NCBI GenBank assembly: GCA_945881915.1
Contig: CAMCVW010000030.1
Coordinates: 1-42,626 of the forward strand
DNA from: Thermoflexus hugenholtzii JAD2
GTDB lineage: Bacteria > Chloroflexota > Chloroflexia > Chloroflexales > Roseiflexaceae
Direction: 5' to 3'
DNA: 42,626 nt
Made by a program: the position numbers and the translations under genes
Shown here: positions 8,045 to 17,018 of the stretch, in pieces
Layout of the letters: each line of letters opens with the position of its first letter
Position numbering within the stretch: position 1 is the first letter of the stretch
The notes under the pieces: model-generated
The model's database searches: none
Seen by the model: only the letters and a program-made list of their open reading frames with translations
Told to the model about the DNA's origin: nothing

Positions 8045-8892
8045 CACAGCACGACAGTTGGGTACTCAACGTCGCCGACCTCAATAAACGCTACGGTGCC
8101 GGATGTCCGCAATGCGCAGGATCCACTGGCCCCGCACACGGCACCAGTCAATGCCCGTACTGCCTCAGCGTGTTGGCGTGTGTCGATGCAAACCTCACTA
8201 TTTATCACGGTGAGGTGCTGGGCATTGTCGGCGAAAGCGGCAGTGGCAAAAGCACACTGATGCAGCTCATCAATCTGAGCACTACCGCGACCTCTGGTCA
8301 CATTTGGTACCGCGAACCCAGCAACGATGCAGAGCGCACCGACTTGCTGACGATGGATGGATTCACGCGCCGGCACTTCCGCAATGATCGCCTCGGTATC
8401 GTCCACCAACGGCCAGAACTGGGCCTCAACATGCGATTTAGTGTCGGTGGGAACGTCGCCGAAAAACTCCTCTTGGCGAATTGGCGGCACGTCGGTAAAA
8501 TCCGCGAGCGCATCACCGAATTGATGATTCAGACCGAATTACCGCCCGAACGCATCGATGATGACCCGCATACCTTCAGCGGTGGCATGCTCCAACGTGT
8601 CCAGATCGCCAAGGCATTGTCGAGCAATCCTGCGTTGTTGTTACTCGACGAAGTCACCAGTGGCCTGGATTTGTCGGTGCAGGCACGCGTCCTCGACTTG
8701 ATCCGCCGTATTCAGTGGGAGCAGAAAATGACCATGTTGCTCGTGTCACATGATCTGGGCGTCATCAAACAGCTGGCTCGCCGCACCATCGTGATGAAGA
8801 ATGGTCATATCGTCGAAAGTGGACTCACCGACCAAATCCTCGAAGATCCACAGCACCCCTACACGCAGCTTCTTGTTTCTTCGGCATTGTGA
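8041..8892 (+). CDS. phnK: C-P lyase accessory ATPase PhnK with a Cys-rich insertion
   Basis: This 283-residue ABC-type ATPase docks on the C-P lyase core and is not a transporter. It has Walker A GESGSGKST near 64-72, signature FSGGMLQRVQIAKAL and Walker B LLLLDEVTSGLDLS, followed by HDLGV and the PhnK-type ending EDPQHPYTQLLVSSAL. Between the first strand and Walker A (residues about 20-48) lies an insertion with Cys22-x2-Cys25, Cys38-x2-Cys41 and Cys47. It resembles a small zinc ribbon that E. coli PhnK lacks. Walker B has DEV in place of the common DEP. The gene overlaps both neighbours. Confidence 0.94.
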   Translation: MTQHDSWVLNVADLNKRYGAGCPQCAGSTGPAHGTSQCPYCLSVLACVDANLTIYHGEVLGIVGESGSGKSTLMQLINLSTTATSGHIWYREPSNDAERTDLLTMDGFTRRHFRNDRLGIVHQRPELGLNMRFSVGGNVAEKLLLANWRHVGKIRERITELMIQTELPPERIDDDPHTFSGGMLQRVQIAKALSSNPALLLLDEVTSGLDLSVQARVLDLIRRIQWEQKMTMLLVSHDLGVIKQLARRTIVMKNGHIVESGLTDQILEDPQHPYTQLLVSSAL

Positions 8893-9587
8893 TGGTGGAT
8901 ACGATGCAGACACCACTCCTTCAGGTTCAGCAGCTCAACAAATCATTCGACTTGCACCTCATCGACGGACGGACCATTCACCCCGTCAAAGAGATGTCTT
9001 TTGCCGTCATGCCGCGCCAACACTTCCTCATCTGGGGCCGCAGCGGGGTCGGCAAAACCAGTGTGCTTAAGTGCATCTATCGCACCTATCTGAGCACCAG
9101 CGGGCATATCTTGTACGATTCTGAGCATGCCGGGATTATCGATATGACGACTATCCCCGAGCGCACCGTCCTGGCATTGCGTGAGCAAGAAATAGGCTAT
9201 TGTTCGCAGTTCCTCAAGGTTTTGCCACGCGTGTCGGCGCTCGACGTCATCAGCGAACCATTACGCCGCACGGGTATGGACGTGAAGCACGCCCACGAAC
9301 TGGCGATGCGTTGGCTCACCAAACTCCAAATAGCGCCGCATCTCTGGCAAGCCAGCCCAGTGACCTTCAGCGGCGGCGAGCAACAGCGCATTAACTTGGG
9401 TCGTGCGTTTATCACCGCACCCCGGCTCCTGTTGCTCGATGAACCGACCGCCAGCCTCGATATCCATTCGAAGCAAATCGTCATCGACCTGATTCGCGAT
9501 GCGCTCGCCAAAAACACCACCATCGTCACTGTCTCGCACGACATCGATACCCTCTCGTCGGTCGCCGATCAACAACTCGCACTGTAG
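8892..9587 (+). CDS. phnL: C-P lyase accessory ATPase PhnL
   Basis: PhnL is the second ABC-type ATPase of the pathway and associates with PhnGHIJ-K to drive the nucleotide-coupling step. The 231-residue protein has Walker A GRSGVGKTS, a Q-loop with SQFLKVLPRVSALD, signature FSGGEQQRINLGRAF and Walker B LLLLDEPTASLDI. The Q-loop motif with LPRVSALDVI is typical of PhnL. ATG 8892 shares its first A with the phnK TGA; a GTG at 8889 would add one residue. phnM follows 12 bp downstream. Confidence 0.94.
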   Translation: MVDTMQTPLLQVQQLNKSFDLHLIDGRTIHPVKEMSFAVMPRQHFLIWGRSGVGKTSVLKCIYRTYLSTSGHILYDSEHAGIIDMTTIPERTVLALREQEIGYCSQFLKVLPRVSALDVISEPLRRTGMDVKHAHELAMRWLTKLQIAPHLWQASPVTFSGGEQQRINLGRAFITAPRLLLLDEPTASLDIHSKQIVIDLIRDALAKNTTIVTVSHDIDTLSSVADQQLAL

Positions 9588-9599
9588 CAGAGGTATCAC

Positions 9600-10775
9600 A
9601 TGCAGACTATTTTGTGGAATGCAACCGTCGTGTTGGCTGATCGCGTGATTACCTCGGGGTGGGTGTCCATCGAACATGCGTATATCACCGGGTATGGGTC
9701 GTTGCCTGTGCCCCCTGACTATGGCACTGCGACCCTCGTCGACTGCGCGGGCGGATTCATTATTCCTGGCATTATTGACCTCCATTGTGACGCCATCGAA
9801 AAAATGGTTCAGCCCCGACCAGGGGTCATGGTCGACACCGCGATTGGTCTGCAGGTCACCGATCGATTACTGGTCAGTGCCGGTGTGACCTGTGAGTTCC
9901 ATTCACTGTCCCTCGACGACGCAGAATTCGGCGTGCGCAACGATGATTTTGTCAGAGACTTCATCACCCACATTGCTGCATCCCGTGCCACAACGGTGCG
10001 TCATTTGGTGCATGCGCGCGTCGAGATAAGTAGCGTGCGCGGCACCGAATCGTTGGCTACCATTATCGATGACCCGGCAGTGCGTCTCGTGTCGATTATG
10101 GATCATAGTCCGGGTCAGGGTCAGTACGCTACCGACGAGGCGTTCCGCTACTATGTGGCCAAAACAACCGGTCGGAATGACGCAGAAATAGATCAAATCA
10201 TCGCTCACAAGCAAGCACAACGCACTTTCATCGCCGATCGGATCGATTACGTCGTCGCGGCGTGTCAGCAGCGTGGCATACCGATTGCAACGCACGACGA
10301 CGACACTGCGGCCAAAATTGCAGAGTGGAATCGGTTGGGTATCCAAATCAGTGAATTCCCGACGACATTCGAAGCAGCCACCGCTGCTCACGCGAGTGGC
10401 ATGCACGTCGGTATGGGTGCTCCCAACGTCCTGCGCGGCAAGTCGAGTAGTGGCAATCTGAGCGCACTCGATGCAATCAAAGCCGGGGTTGTCGATTGGC
10501 TGTGTGCCGATTATTACCCTGCTGCACTGTTGCCTGCGGCTTTTTCAATCGCGACTGCAGGTATCTTGACGCTCCCGCAAGCGATTGCGTTGATCACGGC
10601 GAATCCCGCCAAAGCGGTCGGAATGGATGCACAGCTTGGGAGCATAGACGTCGGCATGCTGGCTGATGTGTGTGTCGTGCGGTACGAAGGCCATGCACCA
10701 ATCGTCGAGCAGGTCTATGTCAATGGTCGAGTGGTCTATACGGTCTCACCTGCAAACGTGACATTCGCACACTGA
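9600..10775 (+). CDS. phnM: PhnM, ribose 1-methylphosphonate 5-triphosphate diphosphatase
   Basis: PhnM removes pyrophosphate from the ribose 1-phosphonate triphosphate to give the PhnJ substrate. It belongs to the amidohydrolase superfamily. In this 391-residue copy the metal site begins with His62-x-Asp64 in IIDLHCDAIEK. Other conserved parts are LVSIMDHSPGQGQYA, ATHDDDTAAKI, SEFPTTFEAATAAH, MGAPNVLRGKSSSGNLSA and SADYYPAAL-like DYYPAALLPAAF. AGAGG precedes ATG 9600. It is the last gene of the operon and is followed by a strong terminator. No phnN, phnO, phnP or phnF homologue lies beside it. Confidence 0.95.
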   Translation: MQTILWNATVVLADRVITSGWVSIEHAYITGYGSLPVPPDYGTATLVDCAGGFIIPGIIDLHCDAIEKMVQPRPGVMVDTAIGLQVTDRLLVSAGVTCEFHSLSLDDAEFGVRNDDFVRDFITHIAASRATTVRHLVHARVEISSVRGTESLATIIDDPAVRLVSIMDHSPGQGQYATDEAFRYYVAKTTGRNDAEIDQIIAHKQAQRTFIADRIDYVVAACQQRGIPIATHDDDTAAKIAEWNRLGIQISEFPTTFEAATAAHASGMHVGMGAPNVLRGKSSSGNLSALDAIKAGVVDWLCADYYPAALLPAAFSIATAGILTLPQAIALITANPAKAVGMDAQLGSIDVGMLADVCVVRYEGHAPIVEQVYVNGRVVYTVSPANVTFAH

Positions 10776-10794
10776 TTGTTGTCTTGTATGGCGA

Positions 10795-10829
10795 AAAAAG
10801 ATACCCCGCGCGGCAGCGCGGGGTTTTTT
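10795..10829. terminator. Bidirectional terminator after phnM
   Basis: CCCCGCGC (10804-10811) pairs perfectly with GCGCGGGG (10816-10823) around a GGCA loop. TTTTTT follows on the plus strand (10824-10829). A run of six A lies upstream at about 10795-10800, giving a T-run on the minus strand a few bases beyond the stem. It can therefore end both phnM and the convergent cystathionine gene. Confidence 0.9.
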
Positions 10830-10859
10830 CATTTACAGGCTAAAGAAATGTTCCATGCA

Positions 10860-10930
10860 CTGCGCTGATTTATTTTGTGTCTTCGCTTGCAAAAAACTGA
10901 TCACTGATCACTAATAACTGATCACTACTG
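10860..10930. repeat. Dispersed intergenic module ending in ACTGATC heptamers, copy 2
   Basis: The module has the same layout as 186-254: CTGCGCT, an identical TGTGTCTTCGCTTGCAA block (10876-10892), then 7-mers (ACTGATC, ACTGATC, ACTAATA, ACTGATC, ACTACTG). Its right end contains the stop codon (CTA at 10925-10927) of the minus-strand cystathionine gene. Read along that gene, the message runs from UAG straight into AGTGATC-type units. Confidence 0.85.
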
Positions 10931-12076
10931 CTTCAGCGCGTGTGCCAAATCCGCAATCAAATCCTCGGTCTCTTCGATCCCGGCCGAGATGCGTACCAGA
11001 TGCGCAGGAATCTCGTGTGCCGATCCTGCTGCATGCGTCAAAATACGTGGCAACTCAATCAGACTCTCGACCCCGCCCAAACTGACCGCATAGGTGAACA
11101 ACTTGGTCGATTCGACCAGACGATGCGCGGCAGCAGTCCCGCCTTTGACGGTGAACGACACCATGCCGCCGTACAGACGCATCTGCCGGGTGGCCAGGTC
11201 GTGTTGTGGGTGGTTTTTCAACCCCGGGTAGTAGACATGTTCGATGGCAGGATGTTTTTCGAGATATTCAGCAATCGCCTGCGCGTTGCGGCAATGGGCT
11301 TGCATGCGCAATGCCAGAGTTTTGACGCCGCGCATAATCAGGAACAAGTCGAAAGGCGCGGGGACCGAGCCGACGGCGTTTTCGATGTAGCGCAGCTTTT
11401 TCGCCAAATCGGGAGTATTGGTCACCAACGCCCCACCAATCACATCGCTGTGCCCGCCGTGATACTTGGTTGTGCTATACGAGACAATATCTGCCCCCAG
11501 CGCCAACGGCTGCACGAGGTACGGCGAGGCGAAGGTGTTGTCGACAACCGTGAGCGCTTTGTGTGATTTTGCGATGGCACTCAAGGCGGCGATGTCGGCG
11601 ACGCGCAACATCGGGTTGGTCGGCGTCTCGATCCAGAGCAATTTGGTCGCGCTGGTGAATGCCGCAGCCACGGCTGCTTGGTCGGTCACGTCGACGAAGG
11701 TCGTGGTGATGCCGTGTTGGGCGAAGATTTTGGTGAGCAAGCGGTGCGTGCCGCCGTAGACATCATCACTGGCGACGACGTGATCGCCGGGCGAGAGCAT
11801 GTGTAGGACGGCCGTTTCGGCGGCCAAGCCCGATGCGAACGCCAGCGCGTCGCAGCCACCATCGAGTGAGGCCAGTACCTGTTCGAGCGCGGTACGGGTC
11901 GGGTTTCCTGAGCGTGCATAGTCGTATGGTTGATTGCTGCCCACTTCGAACTGGGCAAAGGTCGACGTCTGGTAGATGGGGAATGCCACGGCGCCGGTCT
12001 GTGGGTCGGGTTCTTGGCCGACGTGGATGGCTTTGGTAGCAAAACCGACGGTTTTCAAATGGGGTTGCTGCGTCAT
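10925..12076 (-). CDS. Cystathionine gamma-synthase/lyase family PLP enzyme
   Basis: The 383-residue enzyme belongs to the Cys/Met metabolism PLP family (MetB, MetC, MGL). Lys204 in SYSTTKYHGGHSD should bind pyridoxal phosphate. YDYARSGNPTR near 51-61 is the active-site tetramer motif, and IETPTNP and VVDNTFASP flank the cofactor. The C-terminal SLGGVESLIELP is usual for gamma-synthases and gamma-lyases. Sequence alone does not separate cystathionine gamma-synthase from gamma-lyase, so I give no symbol. ATG 12076 follows GGAGAAGG. The gene ends in a heptamer repeat, converges on phnM, and stands alone 90 bp beyond the XRE gene. Confidence 0.92.
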   Translation of the reverse strand: MTQQPHLKTVGFATKAIHVGQEPDPQTGAVAFPIYQTSTFAQFEVGSNQPYDYARSGNPTRTALEQVLASLDGGCDALAFASGLAAETAVLHMLSPGDHVVASDDVYGGTHRLLTKIFAQHGITTTFVDVTDQAAVAAAFTSATKLLWIETPTNPMLRVADIAALSAIAKSHKALTVVDNTFASPYLVQPLALGADIVSYSTTKYHGGHSDVIGGALVTNTPDLAKKLRYIENAVGSVPAPFDLFLIMRGVKTLALRMQAHCRNAQAIAEYLEKHPAIEHVYYPGLKNHPQHDLATRQMRLYGGMVSFTVKGGTAAAHRLVESTKLFTYAVSLGGVESLIELPRILTHAAGSAHEIPAHLVRISAGIEETEDLIADLAHALKQ

Positions 12077-12166
12077 GTGCGAATTCCTTCTCCATTGTGT
12101 ATGTAGGGAACTTGTCGGAATGCTCTGGGTAACGTAGCGTATGAGAGCGGAGCAGTGTGTTGCACA

Positions 12167-12631
12167 TTAGACGTGCGGGTCGAACCGCTGCAACACCACT
12201 GCCTCGAGTTCGCGCACGCGTTGCACATCAGTCTGTTCGCCGTGTGCGCTATATGCCTCGGCGATGCGGTTCAGCCATTCGTGGCGCAGACCGGGGCGTA
12301 CCTGCCCTGCCTGTACCCAAGCAATATCTGCATCGAGCAGTGCAGCAAGCATATCGATCGCCGTATAGCGTGCGGTGGTGGCCGGCAGGCGATCACGTTT
12401 GGCGTCAGGATAACTAGTGCCGGCGACGAGTTGCGGTGGTTCGAGGTTGAACATGCCGGCGAGCAGCACGACGGTGCGTTCCGAAGGGACGGACAAACCC
12501 ATTTCGATGTGTGACACGGCCACGCGCGACACCGCGAGCCGTTCGGCCAGGCGTTCTTGGGTCCAGCCATGCTCGCTGCGCAGGCGGGCGATTTTTTTGC
12601 CGAGTGATTCACGTGGCTCTATCAGGTTCAT
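12167..12631 (-). CDS. XRE-family helix-turn-helix transcriptional regulator
   Basis: The 154-residue protein has an N-terminal Cro/CI-type helix-turn-helix (about residues 8-62). The sequence runs KIARLRSEHGWTQERLAERL then VSRVAVSHIEMGLSVPSERT. The C-terminal 90 residues have no domain I recognise. ATG 12631 is preferred; an in-frame TTG at 12664 would add 11 residues and read through a likely operator. Only a weak GGTGA precedes the ATG. It is divergent from gmd and co-directional with the cystathionine gene 90 bp downstream, so it could control either. A perfect inverted repeat (12644-12658) just upstream suggests autoregulation. Confidence 0.85.
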   Translation of the reverse strand: MNLIEPRESLGKKIARLRSEHGWTQERLAERLAVSRVAVSHIEMGLSVPSERTVVLLAGMFNLEPPQLVAGTSYPDAKRDRLPATTARYTAIDMLAALLDADIAWVQAGQVRPGLRHEWLNRIAEAYSAHGEQTDVQRVRELEAVVLQRFDPHV

Positions 12632-12643
12632 GTCACCAATCCC

Positions 12644-13681
<1,038 letters not shown>

Positions 13682-13683
<2 letters not shown>

Positions 13684-13709
13684 GTTACAGGTTACAGGTT
13701 ACAGGTCTG
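13682..13709. repeat. Heptamer array (AGGTTAC) starting in the gmd stop codon
   Basis: Three AGGTTAC units and one AGGTCTG unit follow directly, and the first A and G belong to the TAG stop codon of gmd. The same unit makes up half of the array at 1-153. The last unit supplies the 5' arm of the gmd terminator. Confidence 0.9.
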
Positions 13710-13745
13710 GGGAGGATGCGCTGCATCGCCTTAGACCTGTTTTTT
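13701..13745 (+). terminator. gmd terminator whose 5' arm is a heptamer unit
   Basis: ACAGGTCT (13701-13708) pairs with AGACCTGT (13733-13740), with an inner GATGC/GCATC hairpin between. TTTTT follows the stem directly (13741-13745). Confidence 0.75.
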
Positions 13746-13842
13746 GAATGATGAATTGTCTCAGTGAAGATTCGATGCGCGCCATGAGGTAGGTACAGTG
13801 ACTGACGAGACAAGATGATGGCGGGCGAGGTAGGGAGATAGC

Positions 13843-13955
13843 GGGCGAGGTCGTCATACCCCGCGAAGTGGGGTACTCGCCCTTATTGGTCAGTGCACGC
13901 TAGCGAACAACCAGGGGCGACGTAGTCATGCCCTGCGAAGCGGGGTACGTCACCC
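13843..13955. repeat. Two copies of a REP-like palindrome
   Basis: Copy 1 (13843-13882) has outer arms GGGCGAG/CTCGCCC and inner arms TACCCCGC/GTGGGGTA around GAA. Copy 2 (13915-13955) has GGGCGACG/CGTCACCC and TGCCCTGC/GCGGGGTA around the same GAA. The copies are clearly related, and most differences keep base-pairing through G-T pairs. A further GCGGGCGAGGT direct repeat lies at 13821 and 13841. REP-type palindromes are mobilised by RAYT transposases, and one is encoded at 41972. Confidence 0.65.
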
Positions 13956-14000
13956 GCAGATGCAAATCGCACAGGTATTCATCGCCCGCAGATGCAAATC
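13953..14000. repeat. 16-bp direct repeat CCCGCAGATGCAAATC
   Basis: Identical copies lie at 13953-13968 and 13985-14000. Each contains GAT-GCAA-ATC, a small hairpin with a GCAA tetraloop. The same ten bases occur on the minus strand at 18905-18914 inside the aldo/keto reductase terminator. No gene is visible in 13710-14124; its content is these repeats, the gmd terminator and the promoter listed next. Confidence 0.7.
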
Positions 14001-14040
14001 AAACATAGCGCGGGATCGCATTTGTGTTTTCTGTGCGGAT

Positions 14041-14092
14041 CTGATAACTACTCATTACTACCTACAAACTACTAATTCGTAACTGCTATAAT
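14041..14092 (+). promoter_or_regulatory. Extended -10 promoter at the end of a degenerate heptamer run
   Basis: TGCTATAAT (14084-14092) is a perfect extended -10 element, 33 bp before the dehydrogenase start codon. No good -35 is present, as is usual for extended -10 promoters. The 45 bp upstream read as degenerate 7-mers (CTGATAA, CTACTCA, TTACTAC, CTACAAA, CTACTAA, TTCGTAA, CTGCTAT), and the last one merges into the -10. Confidence 0.6.
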
Positions 14093-14124
14093 TGCGTCAA
14101 AGCAACCCCAACAAAGGAAACGTA

Positions 14125-15180
14125 ATGAGCAATGCAACGATGCAGGGGCTCGTCTACCGCGGCCCACGCGAACGCACGCAGATCGAAGAAGTCTCGGTGC
14201 CGACTCCCGCAGCCGGCCAAGTCTTGATGAAGGTCGGCGCTGTCGGCGTCTGTGGCACCGACATCCATGTCTGGCAGGGTGATAATCACCAGATGGAAGG
14301 TCCACGCATTCTCGGCCATGAGTTTTCGGGCGAGGTCGTCGCATTAGGCGCGGGGGTCAGCGATTTTCGCATTGGGGAGCGCGTCGTCTCCGAAACAGCA
14401 TCGTGGGTGTGCGGAGTCTGCCCGTACTGCCGCGCTGGCCAATACAACGTCTGCCCCACGCGCAAGGGTTTTGGTTTTGGTGCAGACGGCGCGATGGCCA
14501 ACTACGTCATCAGTCGTCCGGGAATTCTGCACCGTATTCCCGACCGGGTATCGATGGCGCATGCCTCGATGACAGAGCCTGGCTGTGTGGCCTATAACGC
14601 TATTTTTGAGAAAAGCAGGCCCCGTCCTGCCGACCACGCCGTCGTCCTCGGACCCGGCCCTATCGGCCTGATGTGCATCGCCATGCTGCGCATCGCCGGC
14701 GTCGGTCGCATTAGTGTGATCGGCCTCCGTCGTGACGGCCATCGCCTCGACCTCGCCAAAACGATGGGTGCCGACGACGTGCTCGTCGCCGACGAAGTAG
14801 ACGCCGTCAAAGCCGTCATCGACGCCGGCGATGGATTCGGGGCACATCTGGTGGTGGACGCCGTCGGCGTCTCCAAAACCCTTGATCAGAGCCTCGACAT
14901 GGTTCGTCCCAATGGACAAATCACCAAAATCGGCTGGGGTCCCGCACCCGTAGGCTTCAGCCTCGACCGACTCATTATCAAAGCCGCCACCCTGCAGGGC
15001 TCATTCAGCCATCTGCATGGCACCTGGGAACGGGTGCTGGCGCTGATGGGCACCGGGCAGCTCAATGTCGCTCCATTGGTGACCGAATTCGATCTGCATG
15101 ACTGGCACGAGGGCTTCATGGCGATGGAAGAATTGACCATCCCCAAAGCAGTGTTGCGCCCCAATGGGTCTGTCGCCTAA
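14125..15180 (+). CDS. Zinc-dependent medium-chain dehydrogenase (polyol/threonine type)
   Basis: The 351-residue enzyme oxidises an alcohol, probably a polyol or sugar, with NAD(P). Catalytic zinc ligands are Cys43, His65 and Glu66 (GHEFSGEV). The structural zinc is held by Cys96, Cys99, Cys102 and Cys110. The Rossmann motif GPGPIGLM lies near residue 174. It resembles sorbitol and threonine dehydrogenases, but the substrate is not deducible. ATG 14125 follows AAAGGAA; an upstream TTG at 14092 overlaps the promoter. It leads a tight operon of five oxidoreductase or isomerase genes ending at 18760. Confidence 0.9.
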   Translation: MSNATMQGLVYRGPRERTQIEEVSVPTPAAGQVLMKVGAVGVCGTDIHVWQGDNHQMEGPRILGHEFSGEVVALGAGVSDFRIGERVVSETASWVCGVCPYCRAGQYNVCPTRKGFGFGADGAMANYVISRPGILHRIPDRVSMAHASMTEPGCVAYNAIFEKSRPRPADHAVVLGPGPIGLMCIAMLRIAGVGRISVIGLRRDGHRLDLAKTMGADDVLVADEVDAVKAVIDAGDGFGAHLVVDAVGVSKTLDQSLDMVRPNGQITKIGWGPAPVGFSLDRLIIKAATLQGSFSHLHGTWERVLALMGTGQLNVAPLVTEFDLHDWHEGFMAMEELTIPKAVLRPNGSVA

Positions 15181-15192
15181 TACGGAGGGGCT

Positions 15193-16218
15193 ATGTCATT
15201 GCACATCGGGCGCAATCCCATTGGGTTAGCGGCCTATTCCTTCCCGTGGCGTTGCGGCTTCGCCGGCGCCGGTACAGACCGCGTCTGCCCACGCCCGTAC
15301 GACGCACATGCACTGCTCGAGCTCGCCTCGTACTACAACATGGCTACGGTCGAAATTCCCGTCGACATTATCCGCGATCAATCCGCTGCCGGCCTGACCG
15401 AATTCCGGCGCAGGGCCGATTCACTCGGTATCGGCATCGTCGTCGATGGCGCGGTGATAGACTCCGCGATGCTGGAGGCACTCTTGCCCAAAGCTGCATT
15501 GCTCGGCGCCAAAGTCCTGCGCGTGATGCTCAGTGGGATGCTCGAAGGCGCACGGGCTTCGTTCCCCGGCGGCTGGGAAGCGCACCTCGTACGCCAAATC
15601 GCAATCCTCAAAGCCAATCGATCCCTCGCCGAACACCACGACATTGTCATCGCTGCCGAAAATCATCAGGACCTCGATAGCCACGACCTCATCCGCATGT
15701 GCGACGAAGTCGGTGGTCGACACATCGGCGTTACCCTCGATGCCGTCAATCCGCTTGCCGTCGCCGAAGAGCCCATTGCCTTTGCCCGCGCGCTCGGCAC
15801 ACGCATCGTCAATGTGCACCTCAAGGATTACACCATCCATCTGACCAGCGAAGGGTATCGTCTGGTGCGCTGTGCCCTCGGTGCGGGAGTACTCGACGTC
15901 CCTGCCCTGTTTGCAGTGCTCGCCGAGGTCGCACCACAGGCCACCTGCAACATCGAGCTGGCCGCCATCAATGCCCGCCACATCCGCATCTGGACGCCGG
16001 AATGGTGGCAGGGCTACCCGCGCACCTACAGCCCCGCCACACTCCAGCCGTTGTTGGCATTCCTGGCCAAACACGTCAGTAGCGCAGCCTTCGATTGGCG
16101 CACACCGTGGGAACAAGGCGCTGACGCAGTGACGTTGGGCGCCTACGAAGAAGGTCAATGTGCACAGAGCGTGGTCTATCTGCGTTCCCTGATGCCACAC
16201 CATACAGGGGGTCGTTGA
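15193..16218 (+). CDS. Sugar phosphate isomerase/epimerase-like TIM barrel protein
   Basis: The 341-residue protein resembles the xylose-isomerase-like TIM barrel (AP endonuclease 2) superfamily. Supporting features are AAENHQDLDSHDLIRMCDEV near 155-175, a metal-binding ENH, the VTLDAVNPLAV strand, and VNVHLKDYTIH, whose His and Asp are typical metal ligands. Such enzymes isomerise or epimerise ketoses or act on keto-sugars. GGAGGGG precedes ATG 15193. It lies 12 bp after the dehydrogenase and its stop overlaps the next ATG by one base, so it belongs to the same sugar oxidation pathway. The substrate is unknown. Confidence 0.8.
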   Translation: MSLHIGRNPIGLAAYSFPWRCGFAGAGTDRVCPRPYDAHALLELASYYNMATVEIPVDIIRDQSAAGLTEFRRRADSLGIGIVVDGAVIDSAMLEALLPKAALLGAKVLRVMLSGMLEGARASFPGGWEAHLVRQIAILKANRSLAEHHDIVIAAENHQDLDSHDLIRMCDEVGGRHIGVTLDAVNPLAVAEEPIAFARALGTRIVNVHLKDYTIHLTSEGYRLVRCALGAGVLDVPALFAVLAEVAPQATCNIELAAINARHIRIWTPEWWQGYPRTYSPATLQPLLAFLAKHVSSAAFDWRTPWEQGADAVTLGAYEEGQCAQSVVYLRSLMPHHTGGR

Positions 16219-16985
16219 TGACTGCAGTTACTCCGCTGGAATTATTCAAACTCGACGGCAAAGTCGCCCTCATCACCGGTGCTTCGGGTGGGTTAGGCGA
16301 AGTCTTTGCGCATACACTCGCTGCCGCTGGGGCAGACATCATCCTGGTCGGCCGTCGCAGCGAACCGCTCGAAGCCCTCGCGATTACCCTGCGTGACCTC
16401 TACGGTCGGGTAATTACTCCCTATGCCGCTGATGTGACTGACGTCGCACAAATCGATGCAATGGTGCAGGCGGTCGGCAATGTCGACATCCTCATCAACA
16501 GCGCCGGCATTAATTTGCGCAAACCAGCGGTCGAGTACCCCATCGACAAATGGGACGAACTCATGAAGGTCAACTTGTCTGCCCCGTTCTACATGGCCCG
16601 TGCATTTGCACCGCAGATGATCGCGCGTCGCTGGGGTCGCGTCATCAATATCAGTTCGATGTTGGGCACCGTCGGTCTCGCCGAACGCGCCCCCTACACA
16701 GCCACAAAAGGTGGTCTCATCCAGTTGACGCGCACCTTGGCGCTCGAATGGGCCAGTAGCGGAGTTACCGTCAATGCACTCTGCCCGGGACCCTTCGCCA
16801 CCGATATGAATATCCCCATTATGAATAATCCGGCAGCCTATCAGTGGTTCATCGAACGCCTCCCCATTGGGCGTTGGGGTGATCTCAAAGATCTGCACGG
16901 CCCGATTTTGTTTCTGGCGTCTGAAGCGTCGGCATTCATGACTGGCGCATCGATGGTCGTCGATGGCGGTTGGACCGCGCAGTAA
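16218..16985 (+). CDS. Short-chain dehydrogenase/reductase (gluconate 5-dehydrogenase-like)
   Basis: This 255-residue classical SDR has the cofactor motif TGASGGLG (20-27), NSAG near 94-97 and the catalytic set Ser147, Tyr160 and Lys164 in YTATKGG. An LCPGPFATDMN segment follows, and the protein ends at the usual MVVDGGWTA. The general look is that of gluconate 5-dehydrogenase and related sugar-acid reductases, but specificity cannot be read off. The ATG at 16218 overlaps the previous TGA by one base; the longer upstream frame is inside the preceding gene. Confidence 0.9.
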   Translation: MTAVTPLELFKLDGKVALITGASGGLGEVFAHTLAAAGADIILVGRRSEPLEALAITLRDLYGRVITPYAADVTDVAQIDAMVQAVGNVDILINSAGINLRKPAVEYPIDKWDELMKVNLSAPFYMARAFAPQMIARRWGRVINISSMLGTVGLAERAPYTATKGGLIQLTRTLALEWASSGVTVNALCPGPFATDMNIPIMNNPAAYQWFIERLPIGRWGDLKDLHGPILFLASEASAFMTGASMVVDGGWTAQ

Positions 16986-17018
16986 ATCACCGGCGCATTG
17001 CGCCGTAAGGAGGCTCAT

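Noticed and set aside
10795-10829. Attenuator or riboswitch near the cystathionine gene
   Set aside because: The hairpin sits downstream of both convergent genes and has T-runs on both strands, which is a bidirectional terminator. No riboswitch-like structure is seen upstream of the gene at 12077-12166.
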